A stretch of DNA of 11,544 nucleotides, taken from contig USPP01000021.1 in assembly GCA_900556615.1 (NCBI GenBank), forward strand, positions 1-11,544, given 5' to 3'. The notes under the pieces are model-generated. The model was not told the origin of the DNA, made no database searches, and was given only the letters and a program-made list of their open reading frames with translations. The DNA is from an uncultured Eubacteriales bacterium. GTDB taxonomy: Bacteria; Bacillota; Clostridia; Oscillospirales; CAG-272. Made by a program: the position numbers and the translations under genes. The first letter of the stretch is position 1. Each line of letters opens with the position of its first letter. Shown in pieces: positions 1-6,494 of the stretch.

Positions 1-750
<750 letters not shown>

Positions 751-866
751 AAAATTTAGCTTTTACTTTTACATCAAAATCTTTCCCTATTTTTACCCAT
801 GGGAATACGCCGTTAAATTCAGTCAGAAAGGAAGCTTTGCCAATCGGCAATGCATGGAAACTCTAT

Positions 867-1130
867 ATGCAGGAATATCATCTTAAGATATCTACTCCTT
901 CAGGCACAGTTTATGACGGTATGGCGTTTTTCCTGTCGGTACGAGGCATATCGGGAGATCTTGCCATCCTTGCAGGACATATTCCGTTTGTAACAGGAAT
1001 AAAAAAATGTCTCTGTAAAATACGGTGCTCGGACGAAACGGAAAAAAGCGCAGAATGTGACGGAGGTCTTTTGACAGTAGGAAAAGATATTGTTCATGTT
1101 CTTACGTCAGGCTTCAAGTGGTTGGATTAA
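867..1130 (+). CDS. atpC: F1Fo ATP synthase subunit epsilon, short form lacking the C-terminal helical domain
   Basis: Epsilon belongs to the central stalk of F1. Its N-terminal beta-sandwich docks on gamma and the c-ring, and its C-terminal helix pair can inhibit ATP hydrolysis. The 87 aa here match only the N-terminal domain: EYHLKISTPSGTVYDG, the SGDLAILAGHIPFVTGIK segment (compare GELGVLPGHAPLVTALK in the family) and GGLLTVGKDIVHVL. Translation stops at FKWLD, where most family members (about 130-140 aa) continue into two helices. Only about 30 nt separate the stop from a terminator, so no lost tail lies downstream. I prefer the ATG at 867, preceded by GGAA at 856-859, because it gives the family's usual N-terminus. 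An in-frame TTG at 837 follows an AAAGGA but would add ten residues with no counterpart in the family. The atpD-atpC gap is over 80 nt. Identity is firm; the start is less sure. Confidence 0.88.
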   Translation: MQEYHLKISTPSGTVYDGMAFFLSVRGISGDLAILAGHIPFVTGIKKCLCKIRCSDETEKSAECDGGLLTVGKDIVHVLTSGFKWLD

Positions 1131-1160
1131 TATCTCAAATCCATGCATTAACACTAAATT

Positions 1161-1206
1161 AAAAATAAACGGCGGCGAGGGTTCAATCCTGCCGCCGTTT
1201 ATTTTT
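1161..1206. terminator. Bidirectional rho-independent terminator between atpC and the convergent C39-like peptidase gene
   Basis: Arms at 1161-1176 and 1191-1206 are perfectly complementary over 16 bp, including the GC core CGGCGGC/GCCGCCG, around a 14-nt loop in which AGG (1178-1180) can also pair with CCT (1188-1190). The outer stem is A-rich on one side and T-rich on the other, so each strand has a U-tract (TTTATTTTT). It lies 30 nt after the atpC stop and 4 nt beyond the stop of the minus-strand gene, which fits one shared terminator for convergent units. Confidence 0.93.
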
Positions 1207-1209
1207 ATA

Positions 1210-2412
1210 CTATCCTATGATTTCAACATATGATATTGAGGTATATTCATTGGAAAAAATATCACAGCCGATATATTGATCCGGAATAACAGCAACTGCT
1301 TGCATCCCCATGGAATCATATGATGCTTCCAGCGTTTCACCGTCAATTTCAGCGATTTTCCCTGTTAAAGGATCAAGATACCTGTAAATATTGCCAACGC
1401 CATTTTCATCCGGCGTGACTCCGCACAGAACCACACAGTGCTGCTTAAGCGGATAAAGGAAGGTTTGTGTCTTATCGTAGCTTTGCCACTGATAGTATTC
1501 GTCAGCCGGTTTAAAATCGCTCGTTATCCAAATTGCCACCGGAATATCCATACACAGATAATTTATAAAGCCTGAAATTTCAGTACCTGTAAGATTCACC
1601 GCTGAATATTTTTTCCTTAACTCCGTAGGTATATTATTGACTCCTTTTACAATGACCGGTGACCAGCACCCCCATCCTCCCTGCCCCGCATCGGGATTTC
1701 CGGCATAAAATTCCTTTGGATCCGGACCGTACATACACCCAAAAGAAATACGAACATCGGATTTTGGCAGATATTTTTCCACAAAATCCGACAGAGAGAC
1801 ATGAATTCCTGCCGTATTCAGCATCGAAACCGCAGAAGCAGCTTCGCATCCGTTGGGATAATCCGGAAGCTGGCAAACAGAAGATACCTTAACATCAGCT
1901 ATTCTCAAAACAAGCTTAATTGCTCTGCTGATCACATAAAATAAATCCGTATCAATTCCATAATCTTCACATATTGATAAAGAAAGAGCATCAACAAGCT
2001 CGTCCTTATCAGAGGCTTTAGCAATATTCCATAGATCACTGATATATTTTTCAAAATCGCATTCGGTAACATTCCGTAAATCGGTCTCAGTGTTATTCCC
2101 TTCCGCTATACATATATCGTAAAAAGCCTGAGAAAAGTAAAGATTGAGCTGCATACAATAATTATATGGATCGGCACCACCTAAATATTTATTGTACTCC
2201 GAAGAATTTTTATTTTTTGCAACTGCGTAATTGTTTGAAAAGATAATATTTTTCGAAAAAAGATTTTTTCTGAGTTTTGTAATATATAAATATCCAAGAA
2301 AAAATCCTCCCAATATAGCAAGGGCAAGTCCGATACTCAAGATGGTATTAATAATTAGTAAACGTTTTTTTCTAAATCGTATTTTGGGTTTTCTTACTGT
2401 GAGCCGATTCAT
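1210..2412 (-). CDS. Membrane-anchored C39-like (papain-fold) cysteine peptidase
   Basis: The predicted 400-aa protein has a strongly basic start (residues 7-17), then one hydrophobic helix at about 18-44, so it is probably anchored in the membrane with the C-terminal part outside. Residues 45-175 are not recognised. Residues 178-376 fit the Peptidase_C39_2 pattern: CQLPDYPNGCEAASAVSML with candidate nucleophile Cys189, a GPDPKEFYAGNP loop, GCWSPVIVKGVN, QHCVVLCGV with candidate His325, and YRYLDPLTGK with candidate Asp347. Related proteins are secreted or surface peptidases of uncertain substrate; C39 itself cleaves double-glycine leaders, but no ABC exporter or leader peptide is adjacent. 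The ATG at 2412 starts the MNRLTVRK sequence; an ATG at 2427 is nearly on top of the AAAGG, and the open frame further up to 2496 is probably untranslated leader. It is alone on its strand locally, with its own leader and the shared terminator. The family call is good; the substrate is unknown. Confidence 0.82.
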   Translation of the reverse strand: MNRLTVRKPKIRFRKKRLLIINTILSIGLALAILGGFFLGYLYITKLRKNLFSKNIIFSNNYAVAKNKNSSEYNKYLGGADPYNYCMQLNLYFSQAFYDICIAEGNNTETDLRNVTECDFEKYISDLWNIAKASDKDELVDALSLSICEDYGIDTDLFYVISRAIKLVLRIADVKVSSVCQLPDYPNGCEAASAVSMLNTAGIHVSLSDFVEKYLPKSDVRISFGCMYGPDPKEFYAGNPDAGQGGWGCWSPVIVKGVNNIPTELRKKYSAVNLTGTEISGFINYLCMDIPVAIWITSDFKPADEYYQWQSYDKTQTFLYPLKQHCVVLCGVTPDENGVGNIYRYLDPLTGKIAEIDGETLEASYDSMGMQAVAVIPDQYIGCDIFSNEYTSISYVEIIG

Positions 2413-2442
2413 TATTATTATAACCATACCTTTCTGCCAAAC

Positions 2443-2495
2443 CACAAGCTTTTGTGACGGTCTCAGCTTGCAAAAATGACGGTTATAAACCGTCA
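2443..2495 (-). promoter_or_regulatory. Leader of the C39-like peptidase gene with competing stem-loops (possible attenuator)
   Basis: In the minus-strand transcript, TGACGGTT (2494-2487) is followed at once by AACCGTCA (2485-2478), making a compact hairpin that ends in ATTTTT, like a short intrinsic terminator. A second ACCGTCA (2461-2455) further downstream can pair with the same TGACGGT instead. CACAA/TTGTG (2443-2447 and 2452-2456) form another small hairpin next to the second copy, and CAAGCT/AGCTTG also pair in the same stretch. These pairings are mutually exclusive, as in attenuators, but the stems are short and no known riboswitch class is recognised. Function is inferred. Confidence 0.4.
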
Positions 2496-2507
2496 AGGTA
2501 CATATTT

Positions 2508-2816
2508 TTGCCGTTTGAAAAATTTATTTTCAAACTTGCCTCCTGCTATCGTTTATGTTTGCTGAATGGTCTCAAATACATTCGCGCTTAGCAGTGCCTC
2601 CCATTTGTCGGGACACCCAAAAGCGAATCGAGTGTTTTGGAGCGCCCTCATTCGGTTTTGGCTTTTCAGAATCTAAACCGCAAATTTCAACCGCCAAACC
2701 CGACTTTACAGAGCTTTGCACGTCAGTACAGCAGCGCCGTTCAGCTTCTATTAAGAAATCGCTGAATCAATCGGTTATCCAGCCAGATTTTCGAGATGAT
2801 TTTTGAACGGCAAGGT
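2508..2816. repeat. Structured non-coding stretch with weak terminal inverted repeats; candidate dispersed element
   Basis: This gene-free stretch is more GC-rich than its surroundings and full of short complementary segments. Outer ends are similar in inverse orientation: TTGCCGTT at 2508-2515 against AACGGCAA at 2806-2813, each continuing into an A/T run. A perfect 9-bp hairpin sits at 2513-2521/2527-2535. Inside, CGGTTTTGGC (2653-2662) can pair with 2693-2702 (9 of 10), and its first six bases can also pair with AAACCG at 2675-2680. Short frames exist on both strands (83 aa at 2555-2806 plus; about 60 codons on minus without a good start) but neither has a ribosome binding site or a recognisable domain. 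It begins 20 nt past the VOC stop. My impression that this is a recurring intergenic sequence in Clostridia is memory only and unverified. Confidence 0.4.
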
Positions 2817-2836
2817 AAAAAACGCAGGATAATTAT

Positions 2837-3277
2837 TTACCGCATACACGCATTTACGAATTTCATTGGAACATCCATTCGCTCTGCTACCTGTTTTGGT
2901 GTCATACCGCTATTCAGAAATCGTTTACAAACTACCTTCATGTTTTCGCCAATCTCAATGATATGCTTATCAGGGTCATAAATTCTAACCACTCTCTGCC
3001 CCCATGAATGTTCTTTGATAGGATGAACGTAGTCCACATCACATTTTTTCAGTCTATCAGTGAATTTATCAAAGTTATCCTCTTCAAAATACACCTCTGA
3101 ACTATTGCTACCAAATGATACATTATCTGTACCAATAAATTCTTGCCACGTTTCAAGTGTTTGCAGCGCCAAGCCACCCGTTAAAGTCTTATTTGCACCA
3201 AAATCCATAATTACGTGAAGTCCAAACACTTTTTTATAAAAGTCTACAGACTTATCGATATCTGTTACCACCAGCAT
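2837..3277 (-). CDS. Glyoxalase/bleomycin-resistance (VOC superfamily) protein, apparently frameshifted at its 5' end
   Basis: The 146-residue frame opens with LVVTDIDKSVDFYKKVFGL and continues through the two paired beta-alpha-beta-beta-beta modules of the vicinal oxygen chelate fold: DFGANKTLTGGLALQ, SSEVYFEEDNFDKFTDRLK, then EHSWGQRVVRIYDPDKHIIEIGE, whose final Glu is the usual metal-ligand position. VOC proteins include glyoxalases, dioxygenases and drug-binding proteins; the substrate here is unknown. A tail (about residues 113-146, GMTPKQVAERMDVPMKFVN) looks like a small helix-turn-helix-like pair of helices. The frame's own first ATG (3277) has no RBS. A good GGAGG and ATG lie 17 nt upstream (ATG at 3294) but in another frame that stops after nine codons. 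Adding one A to the AAAA run near 3282 would restore MKIKNPMLVV, the N-terminus I expect for this subfamily. So it is either a recent pseudogene or a one-base sequence error. Confidence 0.85.
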   Translation of the reverse strand: MLVVTDIDKSVDFYKKVFGLHVIMDFGANKTLTGGLALQTLETWQEFIGTDNVSFGSNSSEVYFEEDNFDKFTDRLKKCDVDYVHPIKEHSWGQRVVRIYDPDKHIIEIGENMKVVCKRFLNSGMTPKQVAERMDVPMKFVNACMR

Positions 3278-3291
3278 CGGATTTTAATTTT

Positions 3292-3307
3292 CATCAATTC
3301 AGCCTCC
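3292..3307 (-). promoter_or_regulatory. Orphaned RBS and start codon of the VOC gene
   Basis: Minus-strand GGAGG (3307-3303) is followed after 8 nt by ATG (3294-3292), an ideal spacing. The frame it opens reads MKIKIRCWW and then stops. It would join the VOC frame if the run AAAATCC were AAAAATCC. The quality of this initiation site is the main evidence that the VOC gene once started here. Confidence 0.75.
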
Positions 3308-3430
3308 GTCAAATTTTGATTTATCGTTTTCTCTTAGTCTATCATATCCGACTGTCAATTTCGATGAATGATGAAATCGACGGAGGTTTTTTCATCAACA
3401 CAAAAGGTAAAAAGGACAACATTAGTTATC

Positions 3431-3462
3431 ACCGGCTGCCTCGTATTACTTCGGCAGCCGGT
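3431..3462 (-). terminator. Stem-loop downstream of tldE, possible weak terminator
   Basis: ACCGGCTGCC (3431-3440) and GGCAGCCGGT (3453-3462) form a perfect 10-bp GC-rich stem with a 12-nt loop, 15 nt after the tldE stop. The minus-strand sequence just after the stem is GATAACTAATG rather than a U-tract, so termination may be weak, or the hairpin may instead protect the 3' end of the tldDE mRNA. Confidence 0.55.
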
Positions 3463-3477
3463 TTCACAAATTTTTCT

Positions 3478-4776
3478 TTATTTACCCGATATTGTGATAC
3501 CCTCAAATGCGGCATAAGGAAGCACCGACATTCCGTCGCAAATTTCATCATCAGATATTGCAAAAACATGATTCATCATTTCGGCAAGGTTTCCGCTTAT
3601 CATTGTTTCGGAAAGGGCACCGGTAATTTTCCCGTCTTCAATAAGGAAGCTGTTCTTGGCTACTCCGGAAAAATCACCGTTTGATGAAGGCTGTCCGCCC
3701 GAAAAACGACCTACAACAATTCCCTTTTGAACGGAGGATATAATATCCTCCAGCTTTTTGTTTCCTTTTTTCATCACAATATTACCGGAAGAGTTAAGGG
3801 AACGTGGAAATCCGGTCTTATTCGCAACATACTGCGATATCATAAAGCTTTGAAGAACTCCGTTCTTGATGATATCATAGTTCTGTGCCGCGTATCCGTC
3901 AGAGGTAACTCTTTCTCCGCAAATGATTCTTTCATCAAGAGGCGCTGCCGAAATTGTTATCGACTCATCGGCAATCTTTTCTCCGAGTTTGTTTTTCCAC
4001 GGACTTGTTCCTTCCAGAAGTCCGCCTTCTCCCGCAAAGCTGCCAAGAGCATAAGAAAGAAATTCAGAAAGGCAGCTTGGAGGAAGAAGCATGACACCTT
4101 CAAATTTCTCTCCGAGTCCGCGAGTTTTTATCTGTTTTTCAATATCGGAAAGATCCTTTGCTATCGTTCCGCACTCAATAAACGGTTTATCCAAATTGTC
4201 GGTAATCACACCGGAACCGTAGAAAGAGGAAGCAAGCTCTCCTTCGTGCGCGCTGAACATCAAGCTGATTTCATATTTACCGCAATGCTCCGGAAAAACA
4301 ACTCCGTTTGAATTTGCGTGAACGGAACTGATTTCTTTATGAGAAACAATCATCTGCTCCATAATTATTTTCGGAAATTGCTCCGAGATATTCTCCATCA
4401 GCTCGCGGCATCTCGCAAAAAGCTTATCCAGGTCCGGTGTAATGACACCATACCTATAGCTTTCGTTATTCTCCAAAGGCGCAATATCCCATGCATGATC
4501 CTCTACAGAGGAAATTGCTGTATCAAGACAGCTTTTCGCCAGTTCCCTTATGGTTTCCGAATCGTATCTGTTCTGTCTCACGGTTCCCTTCTTTCCGTCT
4601 TTAATGGCGGTCAGAATAAGATGCTTGTCAAATAGAGTTCTGAAAAGACTGAATTTCCCTCCGTCAACATTAAATTCGTGCGTTACGCTGAAGCCCGCAT
4701 CGCATTTTGCCTTATCAGCACCCTCGTCTTTTAGAGCTTTAAGCGCTTCAGCGGCTATATTAATTAAATTATCCAT
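3478..4776 (-). CDS. pmbA: TldE/PmbA family protein, non-catalytic partner of the TldD metalloprotease
   Basis: TldE (PmbA) pairs with TldD in a cytoplasmic heterodimeric metalloprotease that degrades unfolded peptides; in Escherichia coli it matures microcin B17 and helps remove CcdA. The 432-aa protein is of usual family length. Family features include the GVMLLPPSCLSEFLSYALGS block at about 225-245, EGTSPWKNKLGEKIAD, the ITISAAPLDERI segment, GVLQSFMISQYVANKTG, and the C-terminal FSGGQPSSNGDFSG plus GALSETMISGNLAEM, the part that shapes the active-site groove. There is no HExxxH motif, as expected for TldE. The ATG at 4776 is chosen over an in-frame TTG at 4797 because the AAAGG lies just inside that TTG start and the protein N-terminus MDNLINIAAEALK fits the family. 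It follows tldD by 44 nt and is probably co-transcribed. No damage seen. Confidence 0.93.
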   Translation of the reverse strand: MDNLINIAAEALKALKDEGADKAKCDAGFSVTHEFNVDGGKFSLFRTLFDKHLILTAIKDGKKGTVRQNRYDSETIRELAKSCLDTAISSVEDHAWDIAPLENNESYRYGVITPDLDKLFARCRELMENISEQFPKIIMEQMIVSHKEISSVHANSNGVVFPEHCGKYEISLMFSAHEGELASSFYGSGVITDNLDKPFIECGTIAKDLSDIEKQIKTRGLGEKFEGVMLLPPSCLSEFLSYALGSFAGEGGLLEGTSPWKNKLGEKIADESITISAAPLDERIICGERVTSDGYAAQNYDIIKNGVLQSFMISQYVANKTGFPRSLNSSGNIVMKKGNKKLEDIISSVQKGIVVGRFSGGQPSSNGDFSGVAKNSFLIEDGKITGALSETMISGNLAEMMNHVFAISDDEICDGMSVLPYAAFEGITISGK

Positions 4777-4805
4777 GAATAAATCCAAGCCTTTCAATAA
4801 ATTTA

Positions 4806-4822
4806 AATCCGTGAAACGGATT
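4806..4822 (-). other. Intercistronic hairpin between tldD and tldE
   Basis: AATCCGT (4806-4812) and ACGGATT (4816-4822) form a perfect 7-bp stem with a 3-nt loop that overlaps the tldD stop codon. In the transcript it is followed by TAAATTTATT and then the tldE start region. Such a hairpin could set relative expression of the two subunits or stabilise the upstream mRNA; there is no direct evidence for either. Confidence 0.45.
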
Positions 4823-6200
4823 ATTTTCCGCCTATGGTAACCTTACAGCGAAGCGCAGGACCGCCCATTCCCACCGGCATAGGCTGCTTTTTGCCGCAGA
4901 CACCCGAGCTTGCCCAAATAAGCTCGTCAGAGACCATATCAACGGTTTTCAACATTTCAAAAGCGACGCCGGAAATAGTAGTATCAAGCAAAGCCCTTCC
5001 AAGCTTACCGTTCTTTATCTCATAACCGCCGGTTACACCGAACATAAACTCTCCGGTAGTATCTGCCTGACCGTTATTGGTGTCAAGAAAGTAATAGCCG
5101 TCGTCAACCGACGCAATCATTTCCTCAAGCTTGGAGGTTCCGGGAAGTATTGCCGTATTTCTCATTCTGATGAGCGGTTCGTCCGAGAAAAGATAAGCCC
5201 TTGCATTTCCGGTAGGCATCATGCCGAAATGTTCTGCCGTCTCGCGGCTGTTCATATATCCGGTCAGTATACCGATCAAGACGGCGTCTTCCGTTTTTGT
5301 ACCTTCATCATCGGCATATATCGGAAGCGGAACCGGTTTTCCGAAAGCGGTATGTGCATAGTCAATCATAGTGACAAGCTCCGATGCCACTCTTTTTCCA
5401 AGAGAATGAGCTGCTACGGATCCGCCGAGCACCAGGTCTGCCTCAACCGTATGCCCCACCGCTTCGTGAGCAAGCATACCGGAAAGAATTCCGCCGAGAA
5501 TTACGGTTTTCTCTCCCGCCTCAGGGTAAACGCCCTCGCATTTTTCCTTTATTCTTATATAAAGTCTATCAATTTTTTCAAAACAATCTGAGGGTTTTAA
5601 AAAATTGCGATCAAAAGTATCCCCGCCTCCGAATACGTCATACATCTCAACCGGAGTACCGTCAGGAGTCTGTGCGGTAAGAAATACATATACATAGCTT
5701 CTCGGCATAACCGAATGAGAATCAAACCCATTTGATACGGCAATCAGCTTTTCCATCGAATCTGCCCTTACAGAAACCGCCCGGCTCAAAAGATCGGGAT
5801 ATTTATCTTTAATGTAATCGTCGATTTCCATAGCAAAATCGATATATGTTTTTTGCTCTACATCGGTCAAATCATAAATCGTGCGGCTTGCTCCGTCTGA
5901 AAGAGAAGGTAAGGCGCCTTTATTTTTGCCCGCATGTGTCGCCATAAAAGCGGCATTCTCAGACGCAGCTTTCAGAACGGCATCCACTGCGGAATCAGAA
6001 TATTCGGCGGTAGAAGAAAAGCCGTATACGCCGTTTGAATAAACTCTGCAGGAAACCCCGGTGTTCTCATTTCTTACATTTGCAACAAGGCTTCCGTTAA
6101 GAATTGTTACGCCTCGGGTGAGATTTTTCTGCGCGCGCAGTTCCGTATTGACTCCGCTGCTGAAAAGGTGCTTCTTCCCGGTGACAATATCGTTTAACAT
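4821..6200 (-). CDS. tldD: TldD family metalloprotease, catalytic subunit
   Basis: TldD supplies the zinc site of the TldD/TldE peptidase. In this 459-aa protein HEAVGH at residues 245-250 is the HExxxH zinc-binding helix, followed by the conserved acidic VEAD. The third ligand expected of the family, a C-terminal Cys, is present in GVCGKKQPMPVG (Cys435). Other family segments are YADDEGTKTED, GYMNSRETAEHFG and GNARAYLFSDEPLIRMRNT near the substrate groove, and TTGEFMFGVTGGYEIKNGK. Length and motif order are typical and the protein looks active. The ATG at 6200 has GGAG 7 nt upstream and a strong promoter 43-71 nt upstream. It leads the tldD-tldE operon; tldE begins 44 nt after its stop. The physiological substrate is unknown: no microcin-like or other small precursor gene is visible nearby, so a general housekeeping role is likely. 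Confidence 0.95.
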   Translation of the reverse strand: MLNDIVTGKKHLFSSGVNTELRAQKNLTRGVTILNGSLVANVRNENTGVSCRVYSNGVYGFSSTAEYSDSAVDAVLKAASENAAFMATHAGKNKGALPSLSDGASRTIYDLTDVEQKTYIDFAMEIDDYIKDKYPDLLSRAVSVRADSMEKLIAVSNGFDSHSVMPRSYVYVFLTAQTPDGTPVEMYDVFGGGDTFDRNFLKPSDCFEKIDRLYIRIKEKCEGVYPEAGEKTVILGGILSGMLAHEAVGHTVEADLVLGGSVAAHSLGKRVASELVTMIDYAHTAFGKPVPLPIYADDEGTKTEDAVLIGILTGYMNSRETAEHFGMMPTGNARAYLFSDEPLIRMRNTAILPGTSKLEEMIASVDDGYYFLDTNNGQADTTGEFMFGVTGGYEIKNGKLGRALLDTTISGVAFEMLKTVDMVSDELIWASSGVCGKKQPMPVGMGGPALRCKVTIGGK

Positions 6201-6242
6201 AGTTCCACTCCTATCTTGTCCGATAAACGGAATTATAAATTT

Positions 6243-6271
6243 ATTGTAGCACTTTTGGGAGATGTTGTCAA
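6243..6271 (-). promoter_or_regulatory. Near-consensus sigma-A promoter of tldDE
   Basis: On the minus strand TTGACA (6271-6266) and TACAAT (6248-6243) are separated by exactly 17 nt. The expected start site is about 7 nt further on, giving an untranslated leader of roughly 35 nt before the tldD ATG. It matches the consensus at 11 of 12 positions, the best promoter in the window, and implies tldDE is transcribed independently of the upstream sigma/anti-sigma pair. Confidence 0.85.
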
Positions 6272-6303
6272 CTTAAATATTGGCATTTACTCTGAGAAAA
6301 ACT

Positions 6304-6481
6304 TTAAGGCACTACCACCGGGTTCATGGCTTGCGCTTTGAGGATGCATATGCGGAGGTATTCCCGTCATACTTTACAAATTTTGCCGACAAAAGGGTCA
6401 CCCTTGCCTTCTCAATTCGTATCGCTGACGAAAAATATGACTTAGCACCTGCACCATCAGAACCCGGCGGTATTGCCTTAA
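6304..6481. mobile_element. MITE-like 178-bp element with imperfect terminal inverted repeats starting in TTAA
   Basis: The left arm (6304-6329) and the reverse complement of the right arm (6454-6481) share TTAAGGCA, TACC, CCGGGTTC and ATGG in order, with two substitutions and one 2-nt gap over about 26 bases. Both ends carry TTAA, which could be a target duplication or part of the repeat. The interior of about 125 bp has a 69-codon plus-strand frame (6280-6489) that also runs through both arms, lacks an RBS and matches nothing I recognise. The interior is more GC-rich than the flanking leader. It lies between the stop of the anti-sigma gene (13 bp away) and the tldD promoter (33 bp away). 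It fits a non-autonomous miniature element; a large structured terminator-like RNA is the alternative. Confidence 0.55.
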
Positions 6482-6494
6482 TAGCATGAGCTTA

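Noticed and set aside
837..866. TTG start for atpC adding ten residues
   Set aside because: The RBS is only about 4 nt away and the extra residues have no counterpart in epsilon; the ATG at 867 gives the usual N-terminus. Not fully excluded.
2555..2806. 83-codon plus-strand open frame in the structured intergenic stretch
   Set aside because: No RBS, no recognised domain, and an alternative open frame exists on the other strand in the same DNA; treated as non-coding.
3353..3358. Perfect minus-strand TTGACA upstream of the VOC gene
   Set aside because: No acceptable -10 is found at 16-19 nt spacing, so it was not called as a promoter.
3316..3684. 122-codon plus-strand open frame
   Set aside because: It runs from the VOC leader through the tldE stem-loop into antisense tldE sequence; the protein is not recognisable.
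3727..4311. 194-codon plus-strand open frame
   Set aside because: It lies antisense inside tldE, lacks a family match, and has no RBS; tldE has full family motifs, so this is a shadow frame.
6280..6489. 69-codon plus-strand open frame
   Set aside because: It spans both arms of the inverted-repeat element and begins at a TTG without an RBS; probably a by-product of the element.
3295..6494. Possible microcin or RiPP precursor served by TldD/TldE
   Set aside because: No small gene with an RBS and leader-core character is seen in either flanking gap; a general protease role is more likely.
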